A program made the position numbers and the translations under genes. Under the pieces are notes generated by a model. It was not told the DNA's origin. It was given only the letters and a program-made list of their open reading frames with translations, and did no database searches. A DNA stretch of 64,000 nt, from the NCBI GenBank assembly GCA_947568835.1, contig OX387602.1, forward strand, positions 2,202,570 to 2,266,569. Reading direction: 5' to 3'. Source of the stretch: Protonemura montana (lineage: Eukaryota; Arthropoda; Insecta; Plecoptera; Nemouridae). Shown piece after piece: positions 25,561-38,060 of the stretch. Each line of letters opens with the position of its first letter. Within the stretch, counting starts at the first letter, position 1.

Positions 25561-28500
25561 CATAGAACCTTCACGTCTTGTGTATCACGAAGAAGACGAC
25601 GGTGCTGCTGCAGCTAGCGACGCCCTAAGCTCGAGCCGTCTTATGCGAGGGACATTTCGAGCGGCGAAAGATCTGCAAAAACCAACGTTGACGACGCGAC
25701 GTTTGGAAATCTTGCGACGTTAAAAACCTAGCGCTAGATAACACGTTTTTGATCTATTTTTAATCCTGGCTGTCACACGAGACAAGTCCTTGTAATTATT
25801 CATTTCCATATTCCGGGCTCCTGCGTTATTAAAAGTTTTAAAAGTTTTAAATGGGTTCGACGTCATATATATATATACCTACACATTGCTTTTGAGTGTG
25901 ATCCTGGCGTCGCCTGGATATCTCGAAAACGAGCACTAAGCATATATATACCTTAGAAAATGCTTCTCCTTCAACCATTGATGAATTTAAACACAAAAAT
26001 TCCGTTCATTAGCACGACAACAATTTAAAAGTGACATACTATACTTGCAGCAAACCGGTAACCAGCAAAAGTCACATCTCTATGGGCCGCTACAACTCGA
26101 ACACCCATATCCAAGCGTCGTGCCCCGCAACAAAAACAACGCGTAGAACGACTCCACTTTCCCGTGCTGTGCACCGCGTAGCATACCCACACCACGGCGG
26201 CGTCACGGAGTGTTCTGAATTCTAATTACGCCCGAGTCCTTCACGACTCACCTAGTTTGTAAATATGAACCGCGCGGCATGGAGGCGCGCTCTGCAGCGG
26301 GTTGCGGCGTCGGGATGCCGACGCTTGCGGTTGGCCCCCACGTAACCCCCTTCACTCACGGAGGAGACGGCTTACGTCATGCACTAGTACCACCGGCATT
26401 CATTTGTGATTGCAGCCACGCCGGCAAGTGGGGGGCGGAAAGTACCGAGCGTACACCTAATACATTTTATCCACGGCTGCAGGAAATAATAGGCGAGTTA
26501 GGGTAAGCGTCTGAAATAACTAGACTCAGCGTACTTGATAATAAGCATTTTAACTCCATTGACGGGCGTAATCGTTTTGAAAAGCTTTCTGCACTAATTT
26601 TAGAACATCATATAAAATCCGTGCCCGCAAAGAAGACGAGCATCTGAAATTATCCTGTGGACAGTTTAGTGATTATAATTTTATCTTCTTTTGAAATGCA
26701 TCTTATCTATAATATATTACTTTAGATTGCAATCGAGACATAAGGTTACCTATACATTGAGCTGTCACCCTTTGTTTTAAGCTTTCCAAGTCTAATTTAC
26801 TCTCCACCCCTTCTCGTGCATTAAGACTGACCCAAAAGTGTCTTCTTGGTATCTAACGTCCAAGGAGATGTATAGGGGCACCTTCTGCAAAGTCCAACGA
26901 ACTAGCCTTTAATGTCTAAACAAAAACTGGACGCCGTAAGTGAATCTGGACTGCAAACAAAACGCATTAGCCAATGAAAATGTTATAAATTGTGCAAAAT
27001 TAATCTTTCTAAGACAGGTAATAATGCATAGCATCCATCAAAGTTAGTAGGTCAGCAATGGAACTGGATGGTACATTGGTGTCTCCTCCGGGGCAATCAT
27101 TAAATCTATTATTTTATTGCTCTTACTTTAGTATGATGCTGGAATCTAAAGAATATGGTTTATATTCCTGCTATCTGCAATATTACCAGTAAAACCACGT
27201 AGTCAGGTTATCTTGGACATTGGCTCCGGGATGGAAAATAAGTTGTGTGAAAAATAAGTCAATTCTTTATGATAAAAAGTAAAACAGGAAGATCGCGAGT
27301 TCGAGTAGGAAAGTGAGTTACGAGTGTGAAGCAAAACCCGCGGGAAATTATCCGACCTCGTTGCTTGTATCCCGGGATTCTCTTGTGTATGAATCTGTTC
27401 ACTTGTTCCGCGTTCGTACCTCGGGCAGGACAGGGCAAGACAGGACAGGGTGCCCCGTGCCCCCGGGGAGGTTGCACACGACAATACTGATTTATAATGC
27501 ATCATTCTTTCACCACAAAACAGCGTAGACTGCACTGCGGGTACGACTAAACTTGTTGCAAGTTTTTACACCTGAGTGCATGCCAGACCGGCTTGTTGTC
27601 CTGCCATGCTTTGCGGCTTACCACAGCATTAACTTACCACTTTTCATTGCGGCCGAGATAACCGCGGTTGAAACCTTTTGTAGTTCAATAAAAATAGCCA
27701 TAAATATAGCCAAGATAACACACACTTAATGCCTATGTTGTTATACGGCTATGCGATTAGAATGGACTGTGGCCCAAGACTTGCTACTTTAATGGCGGCA
27801 AGATGTTCTAGCCACACACAATCTACGATTACAAAGAAAATGAAGTGTCGTTTAGGAAATCTTGTGGGGTAGTTTTTAACTAGCGATACGCGGGTCATAG
27901 AGAAGCCGTTTTTTTCTGCTCCATCCCATCTCATCGCACCCATCCGTGAGTTGTAAACTTGCTAAACGTGGGCGTGCTCGATGACGCATGTACCCACGGA
28001 TACACAGTACAGGGTTGCGAGTGAGTATATTTTGTCTAAATTTCCATCACAAATCGATCGGTCTGCAAAGCAGTAAAAAAAAAAAAAACTTCCACCATCA
28101 CGCCATTGTTTGTTTTCCCAAGAAAGGAACGTCTTCGTGTGGTTTTATTGTTTTTCGATAGAGACTGTTCAGTCAGAACAGAAGAGCAAACCATGTTGAC
28201 CCATACACATGCACACTGGACTCGTCTGGGCTCTTTATGCCAGGCTACGACAAGACTACGATCTAGCGGACAAGACATGGTAAAAGCACAGCGTTAGGAT
28301 TCGACGTTGAAAGGTTTTTTTTCCTTCCTCATCTCAGCGTAACCTTCCAGGGTGGTCTCAAATTGTCACTACACGAATCTCATGAAGACATATGCCGGAG
28401 CCATGACGATGTTTCGAGAGGTACCGTATATAAAACGCGCGAAGGTTTCACCGAACTTTTATTTACACAGTCATAATTGATTGAGGAACGCGTAAAAACC

Positions 28501-31154
28501 GTGCTAATGCGTTTATAGGAGCTCGGCGTTTAACATGGGAAAATTCGAGGATTCGAGAAGCTCATATCCTTTTGTGTCCCATAACGAAACAAGCTTTTTT
28601 TACTCTTAAAACACTGGCTGTCGTTTTTGTATTGGACAATGCTTAAGCGTTATTTTGGCGTCCACAAAAGCAGAACGAACGTGAGTACTTCATCAGCTAG
28701 CACTAGCAGAAGACGACTGGCCATGTTAGGTCCATTTGGGTGAAATTATTTTTGGCTCTAAGTGAGCAAAGTGAATAGTAATCTGATTTATATGCGTTGA
28801 ATGTGATTATAATTAGGTAACCTGGCGTCATTGTTTGCCGAGTACCATCTCTCTGGCGCCCTGGTAATGCGCGTAAACACGCAGTCGCGAAGTCTTACCG
28901 CATTTCACTCACTAAAGATATGAGATTATAATATAGAGTATCTAGTCGTGTCCATTATTTTCCGTCGTGGTGGAACGGGATGGGCCGGGGGTGGAAAAGG
29001 AACGAGGTCTCTTTATGAAGAAAATTACACGTGAAAGTAAACTTTTGATGTAGTAGACCTACAATACCGCGCGCGGCTCGGGAAAGTTTGGAGGCCCTCT
29101 TCGGTCCTCCAAGACAATATTATTTGGCGTGAAAGCGTTCACTCAATTACGAGGAAATGGGCTTTAGGTTTATATTAGTTGAGAAGAAAATGTAAATGAA
29201 CGCGGTGATGTTTTTATATTTTGCCAGAGGGGTAAGCTGGAGATTAAAAATATATCATAGTCTTAATGAAAGCTCCGGTGTAATTTTGAAAGAAATAATG
29301 CCGCATTTCATAAGCGTATCCAAATGCTCATATATGATGATAAACTGGTTTAATGTTGTTGATGTTTTCCATCAACAAGCATGACCAATAAGTAATGGAC
29401 ATTTTTTAAAAGTGCGTTGTCGGCGCTTATCTCTTCATTTCACCGTAGGTCCTTCTTTTCGTTTTTGCAATTCGATCGCCTGCAACTTTCTTAAAAGAAT
29501 TGCTGAGTGCACCAACGCGAAACCGTAGCATCCACTGTTTCCTAAAAACAGTGCCATGTGGAAGCCCAAGAAGACCACCTCGGGCAGTCATCAGGTTAGC
29601 TGCATTCATTCTTCATAACCGCATAGGGAAGACTAAAATTTGTTATTTTGTTTCTAAAATCCTTGTCATTATTTTCCGTAATAAGCATCCCTCAGGAATA
29701 TTGCATGTACAGACTTACGATATCCTCCTTTTCTCTCGCTGGATTGCCCTGCGGTGGTCTATCGATCTCCTGCTCGTTTACGGATTCACTTCCACCTTTC
29801 CTTTTCTCCTCTCAAAATACTATCAGCACTCGTTTTTTTATTTCCAACAAAACTCTGCAAAACTAAAGTGTAGATAGTACCTTCTCGCATTCCCTACGGG
29901 AGATTCATTCATAATTAGAAAAATTCTTTGTGTTAACGTAATTTGCCGTGAAACATCTTGCAAGTGGCGAGAGAGTGAGAGAGTGAAAGAGGGAAAAAAA
30001 AGTAAATTCACAGCTTAAAGTAACATTGGAGCAAACTGAAATAATTAAAATTTAATTAATTCCTATTCGGGCCAACGCACATGATGTGTGCAGAGCGACG
30101 GTGGCTGTTCAACTTTGGCAGATGCCCACATGTGGAGTTGCTCAGTGTTTATTTGCAAACAATTGCATCGGCTTCAATTCACTATACACACTTTGCAAAC
30201 AGCGTTAATTATTTTTGCGATATGCGAGCTGCGTCGCGTGCTGGGAACACATTACGGTCCTCAAGGATCAGCAGGCCTTGCGTGGCAAACAAAACAAGGA
30301 TGATTCTGCAACCCATCATTGGCTAACCAGATCCCTGGGTCGTTATTTACTGGGCGAAAATTGCAAGCCATGTTAACACAATGGTTTCATTATACTTGGC
30401 CGAGTTTTTCAAATTTCCTTCTCCAAAAATTTTGATTTTCAAAATAGTTTTCTCAGCATATTCAATGGAAACCCCAGATCGTTTATACACAAAACCTTAG
30501 TGCCATGATTTGTAGACAAAAAATTATTTTGCAAAGTTTCAGGTCATCAAAAAAAAAACACACAGTTTCAAGTTTCCATAAGTAACGACAAGATGACCCC
30601 AAGGGGCCAAAGTTTTGTACTTTTTTTTTAACCAAGAAAAAGAACTAGCGAAAATAGGAATTCTCCGTCCAAAATAGCGTTTTTTTACAGTCTTATGAAA
30701 CGCGAAAGGGGAAACATTTTCCGAAGCAAATAAACATATTTGTTGCCGGTGGTAGGTATTCAAATAACAGCTACCTTGATGTTTCCCTGCAGGGTTTGAA
30801 AGGGAGGATGGAGTGAGGTATCGACGGTTCCATCGACGTGCCCCTTCGCTGCATACCTCGGGAGGCGACGTCGAGGACCCGCGTTACTAGCGACGGATTC
30901 CACCAGGCATCCTCGATTGGTTTATACAGAGCCGTACGGCAAATACCTGACGGGGACAGCTGCGATATAATTCTTGGATGCGCGAAGGTGGCGCCAAAGA
31001 GCATTCCCAGCACATCTTCGAGGCACTGAAAGCTGATAGCATTCTCAAATAAATAAGAATTCACAGAATTCATTTTCATCGCTCGATTATTTTAATTGAA
31101 TTTTGGAAACTTAAGAACTTAAGTGCCTTCAGCTGATCTTGTGCGCTTTGACGA
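25561..31154. other. Noncoding stretch, nothing recognised
   Basis: Open frames reach 125 codons (29500-29877) without recognisable features. A short TA repeat (25864-25876) and poly-A runs are present. No RNA gene or regulatory site could be supported. Confidence 0.55.
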
Positions 31155-31221
31155 TGGAGGTGCCAGCTCACGCTTATGAAGCTAAGTACACAGTCGGTGG
31201 AGGTGCCAGTTTACGCTTATG
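31155..31221. repeat. Pair of 24-bp direct repeats
   Basis: TGGAGGTGCCAGCTCACGCT... at 31155-31178 recurs at 31198-31221 with two mismatches in 24, a spacing of 43 bp. It may be the remnant of a longer tandem duplication. Confidence 0.7.
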
Positions 31222-31462
31222 TAAAACATTAAAGCTCTTGTGTGTGAGGCATGTGAATTGTTAGAACGAGGTCGGGTCTGGCAAGAAGCGAACACCTGTA
31301 TGATGAATGTCTTTGGCCGGGCAGCGATCAGCTGACCCTAGCCGGGGGGCGTCGGACCGGGCCGGTTTGGGCCGGGTCGGGACAGGCGGGGTCGCAGGTT
31401 AAACTGTTCGATTTCACGCACTTATAAAGTAACGTCCGTACACCGCTGTAAATCCTCGTACC

Positions 31463-31505
31463 GCGCAAGCAAGGCGCAAGCAAGGCGCAAGCAAGGCGCA
31501 AGCAT
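31463..31505. repeat. 11-bp tandem repeat, four copies
   Basis: GCGCAAGCAAG is repeated head to tail almost four times without mismatch. It lies in an otherwise ordinary noncoding stretch about 70 bp right of a G-rich segment (CCGGGCCGG type, 31350-31395). Confidence 0.9.
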
Positions 31506-34500
31506 ATCTGGATGATATATCACAACAATGGTAGAGCGCGCAAAATGGCGCAGTATTTTCGCGCGATATCGCATAAGTCACGATGAAGACGTTAATGGGC
31601 CAGCCCTTAGCCGGAGGCACGGTGATAAATATTATATTTGTTCTTGAATTGAATTACATAGAAATAAAGAGAGATTTGTTAAAAAAATCTGGAAAATTAT
31701 ACGGCTTTCGGCTAGAAAAAAAAAAACTATAACTGCGGCACATTCCCTACAAATGAATACTCAAATATATGACCCATTGACGTGGACGTGAGATATAAGA
31801 CTAGGAAAACTAGGAATAACTGTGGCTATAAAAAACGAGAGGGATCCTTTTTCAGACAAAAAAATGTCTATGCTAGTTAAGTTCAATCCTAGCCAAACCC
31901 TTTGTTAGGCAAGTAAATTTGTATTTAAAAAAAATCACAATTCATCTCTGAATCATAGTGAAAATAAATGATAAAATAGCTACGTCTTTTATTGTTTCGT
32001 ATTCTTTCACCGCCTTGCTTTGAGTTCTCAAAGTCCTGTTCCAGAGATTCAGCGATCGGAGCGATCGGCTCGACTTGACGATAATGGCGGATCAAACGTT
32101 CGGTTGTAAGCGCCAGACTATGATTGGAATCCGAGCCTGAAGCCCCTAGCCCCGCTCTCTTCACCATTTCCATTCCACCGAGATAGATATTATTATTCTC
32201 GAGGGGGGTACAGAACTGCGTCGCATTGCACACATGCACACGCCGACTAGCTTAAGGGTGAATATTCTGAATTGTTCTGTTGGAATAAACTAGTAATGCA
32301 GGGCTGTTAAGTGCATGCACAGGTAGGTACTGCAACGTGTACAGCGTGGGTGCAATGAGAGCATTATTATAACAATGCCTTGGTGTCGCTGGCCTGCTTG
32401 GCGTCGTTTAAATGAGTTGCTTTTCAACAATAATTCTTAACTTATATTATTATTATTTAAAATTATTCTGGACTTCAGGCCTGAAGGATAACAACGCTGA
32501 ACTAGACCAGGAACTTGCTGTAATCGACTGTTAGTATTCGTTGTGTTCCATCAAGTTGTATTGATATTGTTAGCTGGAAAATAATTGTTAATGGTCTTAT
32601 AATTGGATGCTTGTCAACCCTGCATGAGCCTAACAAAACCAGTCGAGCTTGTAATATAAGTTTAATTTTGGTTATAAATTGCACAGCACATTATCATGGG
32701 AGATTTACAATAAACCCACATAATGTTATTACATTGAAAACTCGTTAGAATTCGCGACGTACAAGTTGTATAGTTTATCATAACAGCACTGTATGTAATA
32801 ATTATCTTGATCTAAGTGGTGTATATTGATCCTATAACATCTATTTTAACAGAGGCTTTTAATCAAAGTTGTATATTTCCAGCGTTTAGCTGCAGCGAGC
32901 TGAAATTGTACTTTTACCAGTATTAGATGGCTTGAAATTTACTACGAGCCTATGGGCATGATTTGTGTACGAGGTGTTCGAGAAAATCGAGAAAATTAAA
33001 ATTAAGGTACAAATGGAAAATGTTCCGGTCCAAAAAGCGCCGACTTGGCAGTAACCCATAATTCAAGTTTGAAAATTGTGAAAAGATATCGTTTAAAAAA
33101 TATATTTCACAATAACTACGGTTCGTTTCTCAATGATTTGTAAGAATTAAAAAATTGGATGAAAATCGGACCATGGTTTTTAGCATACACTTAGCGCAGG
33201 TGTACTTGAAATCTCCCCAGCGCTCGCTACGCCTATCCTTAAACGTCAACCAAATTTCAAAAAAATGAATTGAGACTGAATCACGAAGAAAAATGATTCA
33301 ATCTGAGAAGCAAAGTAGTTTTCTTGGGACGTGACGCACTAGACCTCATGCTGAGTAAGGAGAAAGCGACAATTAACCTGCAAGAAACAGAGGAACATTG
33401 AGCACGCATTCGGCAGCCATGTTAATGTTAGAAATACACGTTCACTTTTGCGGCATTCCTTCATCCTGACCGACTAATATGTACAGAATTAACCTGAGCC
33501 AAGCCTTCAAAGGTAATCAAATTTATGGCAAGTGATTTTTCATTTTTTTTTTGTTTCACCAGTCGCTGGTGCAATACGATAGCTGTGCTCAGTGCTCGCT
33601 GCCGAAACTAATAATTAATGCGTGGTTGTTTCAACTCGGGTAGGCCACCACACGAACCTCAGCCTCGCACGCCGCTGATTGATGTTTCAATATATGCAAG
33701 ACAAACATCAAGATGAAAACTGACAGCTCAATTGTCTTATCGCGATGGGACGATAATTGAAAAGCAGATTCCCATTTCGAATTCACTCGATAACGTGTCG
33801 AAACACCTGTAATGCTCACGCAATTCCCCGCGTTGCTCAATATTCGAATCTGCACTAGCAATGCCGATCATATCTATAAAAAGTACAGGACAAAACAAGC
33901 CCAGCCATGCCCATCCTATCCCATCTATAATTAATTACTTCGCCCTTTCCAACTTATGGACTGAAAATGTATTGTGCACCGAATAATAGCGTTGAAAATG
34001 ACATTTTCATATCGATTGTGTCATTTGAACAACAACATAGCGCCCATATTCTGATATTCATTGAAAGAGCGTAAAGGATAATAAAACTACACCGCGCCAT
34101 GTTTATTTCATTTGTGATTTTAACATTTTCTGCTGCACTTCAGAACTTGCCGTGTGCTTGCGCTGTCGTTACTTCGATGTAATTCCAGCTCTCGCGTTGA
34201 ATTGAACGGAATTAATAAATGTTTCAATATAGTGAGCACCTTTTGTGTCGTACTCGAGAAGTGATGTTTTTCATGTTCTACCTATTTGCTGGCGGATTTG
34301 TCTCCAGTCGAAACGTCGTCGCCCAACAATTCGAAATCTGCACTCGAGAGACTTCAAGGAGCACACCAATCGTCTTACCTGAAACGAAGAAAAGGCTTGG
34401 ATAAGACATGGAAGTATGCACTGGAAGCTTCGATGGGCTCGCTTCGAAAACACGGTATCAACACTGTGATTACATCAGGAAAGTTATTGAATAATTATTG

Positions 34501-36640
34501 TGTAATTGTGACTGCGTGCTCGATTCTCGTGCACGAGTATAACGATGTTATTAAACAATAAAGTCGAAGTGAGCGACAGTTGAGTTGAGAAATTCTATCA
34601 GACTTGCCCTCGAACACCGAGCGTTAGACCCATGCATCACGTTTACATGCACGGCGCGATTGCAGGGTAGGAGTACAGACATTTCATATCCAACCTTACT
34701 CTGCTATTACCTTGCCTACCCGTGAAATTATCCATGCACGATGGTCGGCTTATGTGCATTGGGTGGTTGTGGGTTTTCGGAGGTGAAGATTTAGGGTGGA
34801 ATATTATAAGTACACCATGTGTCGGGCTAGCTAATATCTGGGAATTGGGAAAGGAATTCCAAGGAATGGATCGACCTCCATTGGCAATAGAATATCTGGA
34901 ATGTCGGTAAATTCTATGCACCGCCGCGTTTTATGTAGACTCCATTCCGAACGATCTGTTTTATGATGATGGCAAATGGAAAAATATTTTTTTTAATTAA
35001 AAAATAACTATGGCGTATTCCTGTTCGACTGCAGGCATATTTATGCATGATTCCTATCCCGTAAACATCCCAGCAAAATGAAAACGTCCAGCTCCGGTGT
35101 ATCTTTATTAGACTTTAAATTCGCCGGCATGCATTAGTTTTACACCGCACTATTTCTGCCCTTTTCACAGAAAACGATCGCAATGCGCAATGTAGGAGCA
35201 ATGCAAATGACGAGTGTTTCAAGCAAGCTCAGTGAGCATTGCCGGCTACAAAGTTTTTCCTTACATTCTGGGTCACATTCATGCACCAATATCTTTCCTC
35301 CTACCCTCTTCTTATATTAAGGCTAATATTCACGTTTGTTTCACTTCTTCTCATTTCAAAATAATGATATGCTGTCTGGAAACGGGACAAAATTATAGCA
35401 TTGATTCTTCAGAGGTAGGTATCGACGCAGAGCAAAGCCACGATCACGGTCTGTCCCGAGTCTACGGTCTGTGCAAGACATACACGCAATGGGGGCACTG
35501 GCACAGACTCGAACGCGTAGAGTATGAGAAATGAACGACTAATTAATCACAAGACACCCGCTCGGCAATTACATAAAAATAATTTCACAGTTTTACAGAC
35601 GAGCGAATCGACGATGAATAATTGCATCAAATTTTAAAACCTATTTACATTTCCAAACAATTTGTTATCGAGCAGATTATAATAATACTTGGATAAAGTT
35701 TGTTTTTATCGTTAAATAAGCGACGGGGGGCACGGATCCCGTATTAATGACTTCTGACCTATGCATCTCTCTCAAAACACCCTCAAGTCCACTGTCTGCC
35801 GTCTTCTCCGGCTCCCCTTCGTATAATGAGCGTGACGTCGACGGAGCGGCGAGGGGGGGGGGGGGGGTGAAGGGGCGTCGTGCCCCCCGCCGTGCGACAG
35901 TCGATCAGGGGGCCGCTGCCCCCGCTGTGCTGGGATGCCGAGCGATACACGCCGACGACGCCGCCACCGACGCCGACGCCACGTACAATGCACGATTACG
36001 TTGCAGACAAAAGAAAGAGTTATCTAACCAGTAGGGATGAGATGTCCCTGCTAATCCCAGTCTTTCCTGGCAGAATCATTTCATTCGGGATAATTCCTGA
36101 AATGAGGAAACCACACGAAGGAATAATCCACAAGGATTAAAACTTGTCGCATTTACCAAATCCCGGATTTAAGTTCTAATTATTTCTATTTGATTTTATC
36201 ATGCATCAGCAACTTTAGTGGATGACTGGCGACCGTTATAGCTAATATAATTACTGGGGGCTGGTAATTATGCATATCACTAAAACAAGCGCGTGAATCG
36301 CTAATTTGATGTTAAGTTAAACCACGGGGGGGAGTTGAATAGTGCGTACATATAGGAGATGCGTCGACGAGGGCGTTGGAGGTCTCTGTCCCTCCTATCG
36401 CTTATTATCCCCCACGGCTCATCTGATTAATAGTGGGATGAGGGGCACTTTATAGCCAGAAAAACCCACACTTTTATTATTGAATTTAATGACGGTACCA
36501 TGCATAAGGAAAAAAGCTGGTAGTAGTATATATCATTCCAGATATTGCATTTTGGTTTTCAATTAATATTAGTCTATGCGCAACTGAAAGATTTATTTGA
36601 GTTTCGGGGGTGAAAATAAGGAGATGGTTGGGTTGTGTGA
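31506..36640. other. Noncoding stretch, nothing recognised
   Basis: AT-rich with open frames of at most 106 codons. It includes a 15-G run at 35853-35867 and a GNC tract at 35949-35980. No exon, RNA gene or mobile element was recognised. Confidence 0.55.
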
Positions 36641-38060
36641 ATGGGTGGTGATAAAATAGTCTGGTTTTGTAGGCTGAGCGGTGGACGGGTGGGGGGCCGG
36701 GGCGGACGGGGGCACTAATTAAACCTCGTAGCGGCTCGAGCGGGCCGCCGGGCAGGCAGGGCTAATGTCGCTTCTTCGCAGCTCTCACAACTCACGTTGA
36801 AGACGGATATTGCGACTTAGCTTGTCCCTGGCCTGCCCCGTGCTACAATCGGCCAACGCAGAAGCATCTTTGGCGGGCGGGCGGGCGGACGGACGCTCGC
36901 GTGCCCTCCGAACATAAAGCTGCGGCCCTGGCAGGCCCTTCTAATATGATTGTTTGACAAGTCATAGGTTCTCTAGTGGAGTTATTGTGCGGGAGGAAGT
37001 TTATTCGGGCGTTTTGATGCCGTTTACAATTGGGCGTGGGCGGGACTGTGGTTTACAGACGCATACTTGACTAATATTTGCCACAAATGAAACTGCGGTG
37101 TTTAATGAATGAAATTAATTGAGTTTGACCTCGGGTTGTCTTTATTCCAACTGAATTTCGTTCAAATTAACGACGAATTACCAATGAAAGAGCAACAAAC
37201 GTGATCAGTCCCGATTTGAAAGCAACCACGTGATTGAATTTCTATTTTCCAATCTTGGCTCGTCATCGGCAATCGCTTTAAACACTAAATAATGTCCAAT
37301 CAGCCGCAGTCGCTGAATCATATCACTTCTGTGTATACCATGACCACCTCACCCCAGCATCATTTATCACGGTCAGCTGTCCTATGTTGGGGCGCATGCG
37401 TGCAGCAGCGGCAGTCAATGTTGCGATCAGATCCAATTAGCAGCTACCAATAAGTTGATTAGTGGCACGGCACCATCATCGGCGCCCCTGCTGATTCAAT
37501 AATAATGCACAACACAAATACAATGTTTTTCGGTCCTCTCGAGTATTCTTCATGCATCACGCCTGTTTAATAAGAGAACAAAACGTGATTATTATTATTT
37601 CGCGATGCTCAATTTAAATGATCAACGATAGCTAGGCGTATGAATGAATTACTTTATTAGTGCCATAGCTCATCGCGCACGCATCGCGCGCTAGTGTCGT
37701 TCCTAGACCAGTTACCTTTTTAATTAGGTTATGTGCGCTAGTCGATAGGCGCAGGTAAATTGCATAATTACCGGGTCATTATATTATTAAAACTAATTTA
37801 TTTTACGACGCTATAACAGCTTGTGTGGAGAGTTTTTTTATTTTTAATAAATGATTTTGTGTGCCCATAGACCACTTTTTTTTTATATCTCTCGCGCTGC
37901 TCATAACACTCGGCCGCTGGTACATTTATTGAATGCAAATACATAATCAAACTAATTGGATTTTCATTCTTCTTTTAGGTACCGTAACCAGGGACGTACA
38001 ATAACAGCGCTAATCACTACAACCAATTAATGAGCTCAATTAGTGGCCATTACGGACGGT
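36641..38060. promoter_or_regulatory. Candidate regulatory region, GC-rich block plus clustered homeodomain-type sites
   Basis: No long open frame is present. From about 36660 to 36920 the DNA is GC- and CpG-rich with GGGC/GGAC tandem pieces. To the right lie many TAAT/ATTA cores. The densest cluster is at 38010-38052, where TAATC, AATTAATGAGCTCAATTA and CCATTA sit within about 45 bp, and the central part is a near-palindrome around GAGCTC. Paired ATTA cores are typical of homeodomain-binding enhancers, but such cores are common in AT-rich DNA, so this is an inference from appearance only. Confidence 0.25.

Noticed and set aside
28763-28780. GTGAGCAAAGT, an 11-nt match to the start of miR-87
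   Set aside because: No hairpin around it, and the match ends after 11 nt.
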